Positions 6,333 to 16,173 are shown, counted from the stretch's first letter. The stretch: 16,934 bases of DNA from Prevotellamassilia sp. (GCA_018383375.1 JAHAWW010000070.1:1-16934); one strand, 5' to 3'. Translations and numbers: made by a program. The notes: generated by a model from the sequence alone, not told the origin.

Positions 6333-9002
6333 TTATTGCTTGTTTTGTTTTTCTGAAGATTTCCTTATGGCCAACACCAAAGCACCCACAAAGACCACGA
6401 TGATGAGGCCGAGTGCCACAAAGGCGATAGTGTTGGTGGCTTTGACGGATGTGGGCTTGAAAGTCATCACCACCTTGTGGCTTCCGGCCGGCACTTTGAG
6501 GGCACGCAAGATGTAGTTGACGCGTCCCAATTCAGCCGGCTGCCCGTCGATGGTGGCAGTCCAGCCGGGGTAGTATATTTCTGAGAAAACCACCAAGCCA
6601 CCCTTGTCTGAACGGATGTCGTAGTGCAGCTCATTGGCCTCATAGCTGGTATTGGTCACCTCACCACTTCCCAGCGGCGAACCCTCGAGCTGGCTGCGAA
6701 ATTGCTCGTCGGCCACGGCAGCGCGTTTGGTGTCCAACCGTTTGAGCGCAGCCATTTCGGCATTGGCACCTTTCACGAAGTCCAACCGCTCCACAAACCA
6801 TCCTGCACCGCCTGCCGAGGGGTTGATGGCAGCCACAGTGCCGGTTTGCTCGTTGGGCAGGATGAGATATTTCATATTGAGCATATTGAGCACGGGACAG
6901 ATGCTGTCGCCGCCCACCACAGTCGGCATATTATCGCCTTCTTTGATTTGCAGTGCGCCATAGAGACGGTCTTTTTCTTTGTTCAGACAGTGTGAGATGA
7001 CGTCTTGATAGCGTCTGAGCTTGGCCGGATGATAGCCGCCGATGTTGTGGTGCCAATAGCCGGCTGAGTTGTCGTTGAACGTGTTGACGTGCAGGTCGAG
7101 CACGCGATAATAGCTCTTGTCGGCCAGAATCTGTTCGTCGGCATGCGATTTGCCTCCAAGCGTTTCGGTGCGCACATAGGGGTCGGAGAAGTTGTCGGTG
7201 TTGAGATAGTGTTTGTTGACCATCCACATGTCCACCAGACACCCCGCAGCCACGGCGGCGCAAACCGTCCACGAAGGTATTTGCTTGACAAGCAAAACAA
7301 GCGCCACAGGGATGGCACAAATCACAATCACCAGCAGCGAGCGTCCTGCCGACGCCGAAATCACGCTTTGGCGCATTCCGGCAATGAGGCTGCCATATTC
7401 AGAGGCAAAGTCGGGGTCGACAGAGGCCAGATAGTTCATGGTCGAAGCCTCGTCGGCCGAGAGCGGAGTGCCGGCAAGCGACGGAATGAGCCAAAGCGCC
7501 AGACACACCCCTGCCGTCAGCGCAGTGGCCACGCCCAGACCAATTTGTCCGCGGCGACATCGGAGCAGGTCGCCACGCATCTGCAACACTCTGGCCAAGG
7601 CCAGCAAGGCCAAAAGCGGTATGGTAAATTCAGCAATGACCAGCGCCGACGACACCGTTCGGAATTTGTCGTACATCGGCAGATGGTCCACGAAAAAGTG
7701 TGTCAGCCACGGACTGTTATGGCCCCAAGCAAACAAGAGCGAGAGGATGGTGGCTCCTGCCAGTGCCCATTTCATCGGCCCGCGCACAATAAACAATCCG
7801 AGAATGAAGAGCAGACAGACGAAAGCGCCCACATAGACCGGTCCCACCGTGAAGGGTTGGTTACCCCAATATTTGTTGGCTCCTGGCAGTGTCTTCACCG
7901 GGTTGGCCTGTCCGGGATGCCCGGCCTCAAAATCGGCAGCCGTTTGCTGCACCACACCCATATAATTATAGAGGCTACTTTGTGGTTCGTCGTAGACATT
8001 TTCTTGTGTCACTGCCTGTCCTGTTCCGCCTCCTTTGAAGTCGGGGATGAGCAGCGTCAAGGTTTCGTCCACGCCATAGCTCCATTGAGTGATATAGTCA
8101 TAGTTCAGTCCGCCGGCAGTTGTTTCCTCTCCATTGGCCTGTGTGTTGTCTTCGGTTTTTTGGGCTGTCAGTTCGCTGCCGCCGCGCATGGTATGTTTGG
8201 CGTAAGTGTAGGTGTGGTAAAGATTAGGCAGATTGGCGGCCACGCCCAGCATTCCGGCCACCAAGACCACGGCCATAGCCCTGAGCCAGCGGCGCGGCGA
8301 GAGCGTGTTTTGCCCCAAGGCGTCGTCGGGAGCCCCCTTGCGTCTGAAAGCCTGGATGCCGTATGCCGCGGCGATGAGTCCTATCACAAAGAGGAAGTAG
8401 TAGGTCATCTGCACGTGGTTTGACAAAATCTGAAAAGCCGTGAAGAGCGCCGTCACCGCTGCGCCCCACATCAGTTTGCCCCTCAGACACAACACGATGC
8501 CCGCAATCGTTGGCGGAATATAGGCCAGCGTCATCACCTTCCAGATGTGTCCGGCGGCAATGATAATGAAGAAATATGAAGAGAAGGCCCATACCACGGC
8601 GCCCAAAGCAGCCAGATAAGGTTTGAAATTGAAAGCCCTCATCATGATGTAGAAGCCCAGCAGGTAGGCAAAGAGATAGAGCATCACCCCCGTTTGTCCC
8701 AGCCCGTAGAGGCGTGAGATTTGCCCCAATGCATCGGTGGCGCCATACGAGGGCGCCATCTGATAGGTGGGCATGCCGCTAAACATTGCTCCGGTCCATC
8801 GTGTGGTCTCTCCGCCGTGTGTGTTGCGGTATTCTTGTTGTTCACGCCCTTGCAGCATAGCGGCGTCGGAGTCGTGTCCGCCCAAGACGAGTCCCTGCGC
8901 AATGGGTTCATAAAAATAGGCGAAACTGATGCAGAGGCACATCACCACCATAGCAACGTCGAGCCAGACGTTTTTAATGCATTTCTGAAAATCGATTTTC
9001 AT
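6333..9002 (-). CDS. YfhO family multi-pass membrane protein
   Basis: An 889-residue protein with one membrane segment near residues 14-34, a conserved first outside loop (LGGHDSDAAM, then MFSGMPTYQM), and roughly a dozen further helices up to about residue 595. A large soluble domain follows (about 600-855), with the family-typical YPGWTATIDGQ, then a final helix and a short basic tail. YfhO proteins have a GT-C-like membrane architecture; in Gram-positive bacteria they have been implicated in glycosylating lipoteichoic acid with polyprenyl-linked sugars, but their role in Bacteroidetes is not settled. It is the first gene of the leftward operon, behind the promoter at 9032-9063. Its company with glycan genes downstream fits envelope glycosylation but does not prove it. 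Confidence 0.9.
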   Translation of the reverse strand: MKIDFQKCIKNVWLDVAMVVMCLCISFAYFYEPIAQGLVLGGHDSDAAMLQGREQQEYRNTHGGETTRWTGAMFSGMPTYQMAPSYGATDALGQISRLYGLGQTGVMLYLFAYLLGFYIMMRAFNFKPYLAALGAVVWAFSSYFFIIIAAGHIWKVMTLAYIPPTIAGIVLCLRGKLMWGAAVTALFTAFQILSNHVQMTYYFLFVIGLIAAAYGIQAFRRKGAPDDALGQNTLSPRRWLRAMAVVLVAGMLGVAANLPNLYHTYTYAKHTMRGGSELTAQKTEDNTQANGEETTAGGLNYDYITQWSYGVDETLTLLIPDFKGGGTGQAVTQENVYDEPQSSLYNYMGVVQQTAADFEAGHPGQANPVKTLPGANKYWGNQPFTVGPVYVGAFVCLLFILGLFIVRGPMKWALAGATILSLLFAWGHNSPWLTHFFVDHLPMYDKFRTVSSALVIAEFTIPLLALLALARVLQMRGDLLRCRRGQIGLGVATALTAGVCLALWLIPSLAGTPLSADEASTMNYLASVDPDFASEYGSLIAGMRQSVISASAGRSLLVIVICAIPVALVLLVKQIPSWTVCAAVAAGCLVDMWMVNKHYLNTDNFSDPYVRTETLGGKSHADEQILADKSYYRVLDLHVNTFNDNSAGYWHHNIGGYHPAKLRRYQDVISHCLNKEKDRLYGALQIKEGDNMPTVVGGDSICPVLNMLNMKYLILPNEQTGTVAAINPSAGGAGWFVERLDFVKGANAEMAALKRLDTKRAAVADEQFRSQLEGSPLGSGEVTNTSYEANELHYDIRSDKGGLVVFSEIYYPGWTATIDGQPAELGRVNYILRALKVPAGSHKVVMTFKPTSVKATNTIAFVALGLIIVVFVGALVLAIRKSSEKQNKQ

Positions 9003-9031
9003 TCTTCTTTTTGATAGAGCTATTTAATGTG

Positions 9032-9063
9032 CGAAGTTAAGCTAAAGTTATTGCAATGACAAA
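9032..9063 (-). promoter_or_regulatory. Bacteroidetes-type promoter for the yfhO-ychF operon
   Basis: Reading the minus strand, TTTG (9063-9060) is followed by 20 bases and then TAACTTCG (9039-9032). This matches the Bacteroides sigma-ABfr consensus TTTG, 19-21 bases, TAnnTTTG in all but one of the defined positions. Transcription would begin roughly 25 bases before the yfhO ATG at 9002. The TTTG lies at the end of a run of seven T. The spacing agreement and the matching element on the other side of the region raise confidence, but no transcription start can be seen directly. Confidence 0.65.
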
Positions 9064-9234
9064 AAAAGGCGGGTTTTTTAGGAGGCTTATATCAAGTCTT
9101 GCCCCGTTTTGTCTCGTCTTATCTACCTCACTTTGCCGAAAAATGCGCATTCCTCTCGTTTGCTCCACCATTATAAAACCTTCACTATCTACACCCAATG
9201 GCTGCCGACACACACATAAATAAAATCAAGTTTT

Positions 9235-9266
9235 TTTGGTCATTCCGAGCGCTTGCACTAACTTCG
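9235..9266 (+). promoter_or_regulatory. Bacteroidetes-type promoter for leuS
   Basis: On the plus strand, TTTG (9235-9238) is followed by 20 bases and then TAACTTCG (9259-9266), matching the Bacteroides TTTG/TAnnTTTG pattern with one mismatch. Transcription would start near 9272, leaving a leader of about 30 bases that contains AAAACGAAAACCTACAATAAAA before the leuS ATG at 9303. The eight-base downstream element and the 20-base spacing are identical to those of the opposing yfhO promoter. The TTG at 9276 would lie almost at the start of the message, which favours ATG 9303 as the translation start. Confidence 0.65.
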
Positions 9267-9302
9267 CCGTAATATTTGACAAAACGAAAACCTACAATAA
9301 AA

Positions 9303-12140
9303 ATGGACTATAATTTTAAGGATATTGAGAAGAAATGGCGAGCCAAATGGGCGGCCGAAAAGACCTATCACGTCAACGAGGACGCCAATAAAGAGAAATA
9401 TTATGTGCTCAATATGTTCCCCTATCCCTCAGGGGCCGGACTTCATGTGGGGCACCCCCTCGGCTACATTGCCTCTGATATCTATGCCCGATATAAACGA
9501 CTCAAAGGCTTCAATGTGCTCAACCCTATGGGATATGATGCCTATGGGCTGCCCGCCGAGCAATATGCCATACAAACAGGACAACACCCGGCTAAAACCA
9601 CCGAGGTGAACATCAAGCGCTATCGCGAACAGCTCGACAAAATTGGGTTCTCGTTTGATTGGGACCGAGAGGTGCGCACCTGCGACCCTAACTATTACCA
9701 CTGGACTCAATGGGCCTTCGAGAAGATGTTTGGTTCGTTTTATTGCACCAAATGCCAAAAAGCACAGCCCATCGACAAACTCGTGGCACGATTTGAAGAA
9801 AAAGGCACCGAAGGCCTGCATGCAGCTTGCTCTGAAGAACGCGCTTTCACGGCCGACGAATGGAAGGCCATGACTGAGGCTGAAAAAGAGGAGGTGTTGA
9901 TGAACTACCGCCTGGCCTATCTCGGCGAGACTATGGTGAACTGGTGTCCCAAACTGGGAACGGTCTTGGCCAACGACGAGGTGGTGGACGGCGTGAGCGA
10001 GCGCGGTGGATACCCCGTGGTGCAGAAACGCATGAAACAGTGGTGTCTGCGCGTGTCGGCCTATGCCCAAAGACTGCTCGACGGACTTGAAGCCATCGAC
10101 TGGTCAGACTCAATCAAAGAGACCCAGCGCAACTGGATTGGACGCTCTGAGGGCACAGAGATGACATTTGCCGTGAAAGACAGCGATGTGAAATTCACCA
10201 TCTTCACCACACGTGCCGACACGATTTTCGGTGTGACATTTATGGTGCTGGCGCCCGAGAGCGAACTGGTGGCTCAACTGACCACCGACGCACAGCGCGC
10301 CGAGGTGGAAGCCTATATCGAAGCTACCAAAAAACGCACCGAGCGCGAGCGTATTGCCGACCGCCGCGTGACGGGTGTGTTCACCGGCTCTTATGCCGTC
10401 AATCCCTTCACGGGCGACGCCATCCCTGTGTGGGTGAGCGACTATGTCTTGGCCGGATATGGCACGGGAGCCATCATGGCCGTGCCGGCTCACGACTCAC
10501 GCGACTATGCTTTTGCGCGCCACTTCAACTTGCCCATCATTCCGCTCATTGAGGGAGCCGACGTGTCGGAAGAGAGTTTCGACGCCAAAGAGGGCATCGT
10601 GATGAACTCGCCGGCTGCGGGCAAAACGGCCATCGACGGGTTCTCGCTCAACGGACTGACCGTGAAAGAGGCCATAGCCGCAACCAAACACTTCGTCACC
10701 GAGAAGGGTATGGGCCGCGTCAAGGTGAACTTCCGCCTGCGCGATGCCATCTTCTCTCGCCAGCGCTATTGGGGCGAGCCTTTCCCCGTCTACTATCAAA
10801 ACGGCATTCCCCGCCTCGTGCCTGAAGATTGTCTGCCGCTCGAGTTGCCCGAAGTGAGCCGCTTCCTCCCCACAGAGACCGGCGAACCGCCCTTGGGCAA
10901 CGCAACACGATGGGCTTGGGACACCGAAGCGCGCTGTGTCACCGACAACAGCCGCATCGACGGCCAGAAGGTTTGTCCGCTCGAACTATCCACTATGCCG
11001 GGTTTCGCAGGCTCTTCGGCCTATTATCTGCGCTATATGGACCCGACAAACAACACTTGTCTCGTCTCGCCCGAGGCCGACAAGTATTGGCAGAATGTAG
11101 ACCTCTATATCGGCGGTTCGGAACACGCCACGGGACACCTCATCTACAGCCGTTTCTGGAACAAATTCCTCTTCGACCTCGGCGTGTCGTGCCAGGAAGA
11201 GCCTTTCAAAAAGCTCGTCAACCAGGGTATGATACAGGGACGCTCCAACTTTGTCTATCGCATCAAAGACACCAATACCTTCGTCTCTCACGGACTCAAA
11301 GACCAATATGACGTCACCCCCATCCATGTAGACGTCAACATCGTGCAAAACGACCGCCTCGACATCAAGGCCTTCAAGTCTTGGCGACCCGAATATGCCA
11401 CGGCCGAGTTTGTGCTTGAGGGAGACCAATATATTTGCGGTTGGGCCATCGAGAAGATGTCGAAATCGATGTATAACGTGGTCAACCCCGATATGATTAT
11501 CGACAAATACGGTGCCGACACGCTCCGTCTCTACGAAATGTTCCTCGGTCCCATCAACCAGAGCAAACCATGGGACTCTAACGGCATTGATGGATGTTTC
11601 CGCTTCTTGCGCAAGACGTGGAACCTCTATTTCGACAAAGCTGGTGGCTTCGCCGCGACCGATACGGCTGCCACGCCCGAAAACCTCAAGACGCTGCACA
11701 AGCTCATCAAGAAGGTGACCGAAGACATCGAAACTTTCTCTTACAACACTGCCGTGCCGGCCTTTATGATTGCCGTGGGCGAATTGGCCGCTCAGAAGTG
11801 CACCAGCCGTGAGGTGTTGGAGCAGCTTGTCGTGTTGATGGCACCCTTCACGCCCCACATCGCCGAGGAGCTTTGGCACCTCTTGGGTCACGACACGACA
11901 GTGTGCGATGCCAAGTGGCCCGAATGGAACGAGGATTATCTCAAAGAAGATAGTGTGACGATGAGTGTGTCGTTCAACGGCAAAACGCGCTTCACGCTCG
12001 ATTTCCCCGCCGATGCTGACAAGGCCGCCGTCGAAAACGCCGTGATGAATTCTCCCCAAACCGCCAAATATCTCGAAGGCAAGCAGGTGGTGAAGGTCAT
12101 CGTGGTGCCGGGCAAGATTGTTAACATCGTGGTGAAATAA
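9303..12140 (+). CDS. leuS: Leucyl-tRNA synthetase LeuRS
   Basis: This class I synthetase attaches leucine to tRNA-Leu in the cytoplasm. From ATG 9303 it has 945 residues. The HIGH motif reads HVGH (48-51) within [16 protein letters not shown], and the KMSKS loop is KMSKS (718-722) within [15 protein letters not shown]. The CP1 editing domain is intact, with [12 protein letters not shown] and [16 protein letters not shown]. The insert [13 protein letters not shown] and the LANDEVV segment are usual for Bacteroidetes LeuRS. A frame extension to TTG 9276 adds nine residues without family support, and the predicted transcript begins about there, so [12 protein letters not shown] is the chosen start. 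The C-terminus ends at the normal domain ([12 protein letters not shown]). No disruption is seen. Confidence 0.97.
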   Translation: MDYNFKDIEKKWRAKWAAEKTYHVNEDANKEKYYVLNMFPYPSGAGLHVGHPLGYIASDIYARYKRLKGFNVLNPMGYDAYGLPAEQYAIQTGQHPAKTTEVNIKRYREQLDKIGFSFDWDREVRTCDPNYYHWTQWAFEKMFGSFYCTKCQKAQPIDKLVARFEEKGTEGLHAACSEERAFTADEWKAMTEAEKEEVLMNYRLAYLGETMVNWCPKLGTVLANDEVVDGVSERGGYPVVQKRMKQWCLRVSAYAQRLLDGLEAIDWSDSIKETQRNWIGRSEGTEMTFAVKDSDVKFTIFTTRADTIFGVTFMVLAPESELVAQLTTDAQRAEVEAYIEATKKRTERERIADRRVTGVFTGSYAVNPFTGDAIPVWVSDYVLAGYGTGAIMAVPAHDSRDYAFARHFNLPIIPLIEGADVSEESFDAKEGIVMNSPAAGKTAIDGFSLNGLTVKEAIAATKHFVTEKGMGRVKVNFRLRDAIFSRQRYWGEPFPVYYQNGIPRLVPEDCLPLELPEVSRFLPTETGEPPLGNATRWAWDTEARCVTDNSRIDGQKVCPLELSTMPGFAGSSAYYLRYMDPTNNTCLVSPEADKYWQNVDLYIGGSEHATGHLIYSRFWNKFLFDLGVSCQEEPFKKLVNQGMIQGRSNFVYRIKDTNTFVSHGLKDQYDVTPIHVDVNIVQNDRLDIKAFKSWRPEYATAEFVLEGDQYICGWAIEKMSKSMYNVVNPDMIIDKYGADTLRLYEMFLGPINQSKPWDSNGIDGCFRFLRKTWNLYFDKAGGFAATDTAATPENLKTLHKLIKKVTEDIETFSYNTAVPAFMIAVGELAAQKCTSREVLEQLVVLMAPFTPHIAEELWHLLGHDTTVCDAKWPEWNEDYLKEDSVTMSVSFNGKTRFTLDFPADADKAAVENAVMNSPQTAKYLEGKQVVKVIVVPGKIVNIVVK

Positions 12141-12141
12141 A

Positions 12142-12228
12142 AGACGAAGAGTCAAATAGACGAAGTCAATTGGGCAGATATGTGACGCCCTTTCAGGGCC
12201 TGCGAGGCCGCCAAACGACTCTTCGTCT
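12142..12228 (+). repeat. Inverted repeat with nested alternative hairpins between leuS and yitT
   Basis: AGACGAAGAGTC (12142-12153) and GACTCTTCGTCT (12217-12228) are perfect 12-base complements beginning two bases after the leuS stop. The enclosed 63 bases hold GCCCT-TTC-AGGGC (12187-12199) and GGCCT-GCG-AGGCC (12197-12209), which share bases 12197-12199 and so cannot both form. A second partial copy of the left arm, AGACGAAGTC, lies just inside (about 12158-12167) and could compete for the right arm. There is no U-run after the structure, so it is not a classic intrinsic terminator; it could cap the leuS message 3' end or modulate read-through into yitT. Confidence 0.55.
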
Positions 12229-12276
12229 CATAGCCTCTTACTCTCATACTCTATAAGTCTCAAAAAAACATCACAT

Positions 12277-13269
12277 ATGGCACGCTACATCCATCTGACG
12301 CTGTTTCAAAATACACGCGACTACGTCATCATCACTTTCGGTCTGCTCTGCTATGCCGTGGGCTTCACTTGTTTCCAACTGCCCTACGAAATCACCACCG
12401 GCGGACTGGCCGGTGCGGGAGCGGTGTTGTTTTACGCAACCGGCATTCCCGTGCACTTCACCTTTTTCACCGTCAACATCATCTTGCTGGCCGTCGCCGT
12501 GAAGGTGTTGGGATGGAAATTTTGCATCAAAACCATCTATGCGGTCTGTATGCTCACTTTCTTGCTCTTCATCACGCGAGAGGTGATGCTCCAAGTGGCG
12601 GCCAATCATCCCGAACTCACCCGTAGCCAGCAGGGCATGCCGCAGCTGGTCAAAGACGGCATGTTTATGTCGTGCATTCTCGGTGCAGCTATCGAGGGCA
12701 TCGGCATCGGACTCGTCTTCTTGAGCAACGGTTCGACCGGTGGCACCGACATCATTGCCGCCATCATCAATAAATATAAAGACGTCACGCTGGGACAAAT
12801 GATGATGCTCTGCGATTTGATTATTATCACCTCCAGCCTCCTGCTGCCCACTGGCAACGTCGAAAAACTGCTCTACGGCTATTGTACGCTCATCATCACC
12901 AACCTGCTTCTCGACTATGTCGTAGACCGCGGCCGGCAGTCGGTACAGTTTTTCATCTTCTCGCTTAAATACGACGAAATCGCCGCAGCCATCAATGCCA
13001 TGCACCGCGGCGTGACCGTGCTCAATGGTCAGGGCTGGTATACCAAACACGAGCGCAAAGTGCTCGTCGTGCTGGCCAAAAAGCGCGAAAGCACCAACAT
13101 CTTCCGCATCATTCAAAACATCGACCCCTCGGCCTTCGTCTCACAATCGAAAGTTATTGGTGTCTTTGGCGATGGTTTTGACAAAATAAAGGTCAAGGCC
13201 GACAAAAATGCACCCAACAAAACAACCGCCGCACCCCAAACACCAGCCACGCCACCGCAGACTTCATAA
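12277..13269 (+). CDS. YitT family membrane protein with DUF2179 domain
   Basis: This 330-residue integral membrane protein belongs to the YitT (DUF161) family with a C-terminal DUF2179 domain. About five to six hydrophobic helices are visible (near 16-36, 43-57, 61-79, 84-100, 128-150 and 173-213), with the family motifs ITTGGLAGAG (39-48) and NGSTGGTDIIA (151-161). The soluble end, about 245-302, contains GVTVLNGQGWYTKHERKVLV and GVFGDGFD, characteristic of DUF2179. A P/T/A-rich tail (about 307-330) follows. Molecular function of the family is not established, and no substrate is claimed. The ATG follows an A-rich leader (CTCAAAAAAACATCACAT). MutS starts 10 bases after its stop, so the two genes are probably one transcript. 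Confidence 0.92.
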   Translation: MARYIHLTLFQNTRDYVIITFGLLCYAVGFTCFQLPYEITTGGLAGAGAVLFYATGIPVHFTFFTVNIILLAVAVKVLGWKFCIKTIYAVCMLTFLLFITREVMLQVAANHPELTRSQQGMPQLVKDGMFMSCILGAAIEGIGIGLVFLSNGSTGGTDIIAAIINKYKDVTLGQMMMLCDLIIITSSLLLPTGNVEKLLYGYCTLIITNLLLDYVVDRGRQSVQFFIFSLKYDEIAAAINAMHRGVTVLNGQGWYTKHERKVLVVLAKKRESTNIFRIIQNIDPSAFVSQSKVIGVFGDGFDKIKVKADKNAPNKTTAAPQTPATPPQTS

Positions 13270-13279
13270 ATAAAAGCCC

Positions 13280-15901
13280 ATGGCAAAAGACGAACTCACA
13301 CCAATGATGAGGCAGTTTCAAGACCTCAAGGCTAAACACCCTGACGCCATACTGCTCTTTCGTTGTGGTGACTTTTATGAAACATACCTCGGCGACGCCG
13401 TCTTGGCATCGCAAATCCTTGGCATCACCCTGACAAGGCGTAACAACGGAAAAAGCTCGTCACCCACAGAGATGGCGGGCTTTCCCTATCATGCCCTCGA
13501 CATCTATCTGCCCAGACTCATCCGAGCCGGACACCGTGTGGCCATTTGCGACCAACTCGAAGACCCGAAACTCACAAAAAAACTCGTCAAGCGCGGCATC
13601 ACCGAACTCGTCACGCCCGGAGTGGCCATGACCGACAACGTGCTCTCAGCGCGCGAAAACAACTTCCTCGCCGCCGTGCATTTCGGTAAAAGTGCGCTCG
13701 GACTGGCTTTCCTCGACATCTCCACCGGAGAGTTTCTCGTGGCCGAAGGCACGCCCGAATACATCGACAAACTGCTGGCCAGTTTCGCCCCCAAAGAGGT
13801 GCTTGTGGTCAGAGGGCAGAAAGACCGCTTTGCTGCGCTCTGCACCACCAAATATTTCACTTTTGAACTCGACGACTGGGCCTTCACCGACGACACGGCG
13901 CGTGAAAAACTACACCGACATTTCGGTGTGAAAAATCTCAAGGGCTTCGGTGTGGACCATCTGGCTGCAGGCGTCGTGGCCGCAGGAGCCGTGATGTGTT
14001 ATCTCGAAATCACCCAACATACCCAGACGGCTCACATCACCTCCATTCGCCGCATCGACGAGGAAAACTATGTGCGCCTGGACCGCTTCACGGTGCGCAA
14101 CCTCGAACTCATACAGCCCATGAGCGAAGACGGCTGCTCGCTCCTCTCAGTCATCGACCGCACACTCACACCAATGGGCGCGCGTATGTTGCGCCGCCGT
14201 GTGCTCTTCCCCTTGCGTGCGGTGAAGACCATCACCGAGCGTCAGGATGGCGTGGAATATTTCTTCCGTCAACCCTCGTTCAGAGACATCATGGCCGTCG
14301 AATTGGGCAAAATCGGCGACTTGGAGCGCATCGTCTCTAAAGTGTCGGTGGGTCGCGCCAACCCGCGCGAGATGCAACAGCTCCGCCTGGCGCTCGAAAG
14401 CATCGAAACCATCCGGCTGGCCTGTCTCGATGCCACCGAGCCTTCAATACGCCGCATCGGCGAAACACTCGACAGCTGTCCGGCACTTCACGACCGCATA
14501 TTCCGTCAAATCACCCCCGACCCACCCATCATGAGCGGCAAGGCCGGCGTCATAGCTGCCGGCGTCAATCAAGAGCTCGACGAACTTCGCGCCGTGTCAA
14601 CATCGGGCAAAGACTATCTGCTCAAAATCCAACAACGCGAAAGCGAGCAAACGGGCATACCCAGTCTCAAAATTGGCTATAATAACGTTTTTGGCTACTA
14701 TATAGAGGTGCGCAACACCTATAAAAACCATGTGCCGGCCGACTGGATACGCAAACAGACATTGGCTCAGGCCGAGCGCTACATCACCGTCGAACTCAAA
14801 GAGTATGAAGAGAAAATCTTGGGGGCCGAAGACCGCATCCTCGTGCTCGAGGCCACCATCTATGCAGCCCTGCTTCAAGAAGCGCAGGGCTACATCGCTC
14901 CGCTTCAAAACGATGCGTTAGCGCTCTCCGACCTCGACTGCCTTTATGCCATGGCTGTGGCTGCGGCCGAGCATGGTTATGTCCGGCCGGTGGTAGACGA
15001 AACCACCGAGCTTGACATCCGGCAGGGCCGCCATCCCGTCATCGAGACCCTGATGCCGCCGGGAGAGCAATATGTGCCCAACGACGTGCATCTCGACACC
15101 GAGCGGCAGCAAATCATCATCATCACCGGTCCCAATATGGCTGGTAAGAGTGCGCTCTTACGCCAAACCGCCCTCATCACCTTGATGGCGCAGATAGGCT
15201 CGTTTGTGCCGGCAGAGAGTGCGCGCATAGGTCTTGTCGACAAAATTTTCACCCGCGTGGGGGCCAGCGACAACATCTCAATGGGCGAGAGCACGTTTAT
15301 GGTGGAAATGAGCGAGGCCGCCAACATCATGAACAATCTCACGCCGCGCAGCCTCGTGCTTTTCGACGAACTGGGCCGTGGCACGTCTACCTACGACGGC
15401 ATCTCCATCGCCTGGGCCATCGTCGAATACATTCACAACAATCCTCGAGGCGCTCAAGCCCGCACGCTCTTTGCCACCCACTATCATGAGCTCAACGAAA
15501 TGGAAAATCTTTTCCCGCGCATCAAAAACTGGAATGTGTCGGTGATGGAGCAAAACGGCAGGGTGGTCTTTTTGCGCACTTTGAAGCCGGGCGGTTCTGA
15601 ACACTCGTTTGGTATCCACGTGGCCCGTCTGGCCGGTATGCCGACAGGCATTGTGCGCCGTGCCGAAGAGATACTCACCAAGTTGGAGCAAAACAATGCC
15701 AACACGGGTCGCGTCGACACCGGCAAGGTCATCTCTGCGCCTCAAGATTCCTCGGGCGTCCAACTCAGTTTTTATCAACTCGACGACCCCGTGCTCACGC
15801 AGATACGCGACGAAATCCTGAACCTCGACATCGACAACCTCACGCCGATGGAGGCGCTCAACAAACTCAACGACATCAAGAAGATTGTCAAAGGCCGTTG
15901 A
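13280..15901 (+). CDS. mutS: DNA mismatch repair protein MutS
   Basis: MutS finds base mismatches and small loops after replication and recruits MutL. The 873-residue length is normal for MutS1. The mismatch-reading Phe-x-Glu motif is present as GDFYE (F32, E34), showing a true repair MutS and not MutS2. The lever and clamp regions occupy the middle (for example SFRDIM and [14 protein letters not shown]). The ATPase domain has Walker A GPNMAGKS (617-624), the [13 protein letters not shown] segment, Walker [13 protein letters not shown] (D696, E697) and FATHYHEL. The C-terminal dimerisation helices end [13 protein letters not shown]. It follows yitT by 10 bases, with ATAAAAGCCC before the ATG. 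All catalytic motifs look intact, so no mutator phenotype is expected. Confidence 0.98.
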   Translation: MAKDELTPMMRQFQDLKAKHPDAILLFRCGDFYETYLGDAVLASQILGITLTRRNNGKSSSPTEMAGFPYHALDIYLPRLIRAGHRVAICDQLEDPKLTKKLVKRGITELVTPGVAMTDNVLSARENNFLAAVHFGKSALGLAFLDISTGEFLVAEGTPEYIDKLLASFAPKEVLVVRGQKDRFAALCTTKYFTFELDDWAFTDDTAREKLHRHFGVKNLKGFGVDHLAAGVVAAGAVMCYLEITQHTQTAHITSIRRIDEENYVRLDRFTVRNLELIQPMSEDGCSLLSVIDRTLTPMGARMLRRRVLFPLRAVKTITERQDGVEYFFRQPSFRDIMAVELGKIGDLERIVSKVSVGRANPREMQQLRLALESIETIRLACLDATEPSIRRIGETLDSCPALHDRIFRQITPDPPIMSGKAGVIAAGVNQELDELRAVSTSGKDYLLKIQQRESEQTGIPSLKIGYNNVFGYYIEVRNTYKNHVPADWIRKQTLAQAERYITVELKEYEEKILGAEDRILVLEATIYAALLQEAQGYIAPLQNDALALSDLDCLYAMAVAAAEHGYVRPVVDETTELDIRQGRHPVIETLMPPGEQYVPNDVHLDTERQQIIIITGPNMAGKSALLRQTALITLMAQIGSFVPAESARIGLVDKIFTRVGASDNISMGESTFMVEMSEAANIMNNLTPRSLVLFDELGRGTSTYDGISIAWAIVEYIHNNPRGAQARTLFATHYHELNEMENLFPRIKNWNVSVMEQNGRVVFLRTLKPGGSEHSFGIHVARLAGMPTGIVRRAEEILTKLEQNNANTGRVDTGKVISAPQDSSGVQLSFYQLDDPVLTQIRDEILNLDIDNLTPMEALNKLNDIKKIVKGR

Positions 15902-16110
15902 TGTGGGCCTTGCTTGGCCGCTTAAAAATCAAGTCAACTTGTCTGCTGTTCTCACTTGCTCGATAACTTTTTGAGATTATCGGCTGCTCTTATATACCCC
16001 CAAATTGTTGCCTTTTTCCCAATCACCCAATCACGCCGCTGTAACTTGTTGACTCTGTGGCGAATGCTGTGATTGAACGCTCCAATCACTCCAATCACGT
16101 TTGGACACAT
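15902..16110. other. Convergent intergenic region after mutS
   Basis: These 209 bases lie between the mutS stop and the terminator of the opposing gene pair. I see no protein-coding gene: a 60-codon minus-strand frame (16134-15952) begins inside the terminator loop and is low in credibility. There are several weak dyads (GGCC-TTGCTT-GGCC just after mutS; CGATAA-N10-TTATCG at 15961-15982) but none followed by a good T-run in the mutS direction, so the mutS transcript end is unclear. CCAATCAC repeats are listed separately. Confidence 0.55.
16019..16098. repeat. CCAATCAC short repeats
   Basis: The octamer CCAATCAC occurs four times: 16019-16026 and 16027-16034 in exact tandem, and 16082-16089 and 16091-16098 one base apart. 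An inverted partial copy, GTGATTG (16069-16075), can pair with CAATCAC (16083-16089) across a 7-base loop. The two pairs are separated by about 48 bases. The repeats are visible, but their purpose is not; they could be slippage remnants or protein-binding sites. Confidence 0.6.
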
Positions 16111-16147
16111 AAAAAAGCGGACGAGCTCCACCAATGAACTCGTCCGC
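16111..16147 (-). terminator. Intrinsic terminator of the surface protein / small protein unit
   Basis: On the minus strand, GCGGACGAGTTC (16147-16136), a 7-base loop ATTGGTG, and GAGCTCGTCCGC (16128-16117) form a 12-base-pair stem with a single G-U wobble, immediately followed by TTTTTT (16116-16111). On the plus strand the wobble becomes an A-C mismatch and no T-run follows, so the signal is directional and serves leftward transcription. It begins 26 bases after the stop of the 61-residue protein, which supports that small gene as the last of its transcript. Confidence 0.92.
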
Positions 16148-16173
16148 CACCAATCAATTGTATATGAGTAACG

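Larger units (their letters stand above)
9003..9302. other. Divergent intergenic control region between yfhO and leuS
   Basis: This 300-base region separates two divergently transcribed genes. Each end holds a promoter-like element, listed separately. The middle, about 9064-9234, holds no gene I can support. It has CT-rich and GA-rich tracts and a short CACACACATAAATAAA stretch near 9209-9224. A 44-codon frame on the minus strand (9171 to 9037) runs into the yfhO promoter and is not credible. No riboswitch or T-box-like structure was recognised upstream of leuS. Confidence 0.6.

Noticed and set aside
7089..8423. 444-codon plus-strand frame opposite the yfhO-family gene
   Set aside because: Antisense to a continuous 889-residue membrane protein; the composition is rich in His, Arg and Gln and low-complexity, typical of a mirrored frame.
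9037..9171. 44-codon minus-strand frame in the divergent region
   Set aside because: It runs through the predicted yfhO promoter, has no leader signal, and is short enough to arise by chance.
9276..9302. TTG start adding nine residues to LeuRS
   Set aside because: The predicted transcript begins at about this position and the family start is [12 protein letters not shown]; the ATG at 9303 is far better.
9003..9302. Possible T-box or riboswitch upstream of leuS
   Set aside because: The leader after the predicted promoter is only about 30 bases, with no stem or specifier-like structure.
10986..12155. 389-codon minus-strand frame opposite leuS
   Set aside because: Antisense to the KMSKS and C-terminal parts of leuS; no family resemblance.
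12271..13116. 281-codon minus-strand frame opposite yitT
   Set aside because: Mirror of a well-supported YitT/DUF2179 gene; its translation is dominated by His, Asp, Glu and Gln with no fold signature.
15952..16134. 60-codon minus-strand frame after mutS
   Set aside because: Its start lies in the loop of the intrinsic terminator and its sequence is built from CCAATCAC repeats; not credible as a gene.
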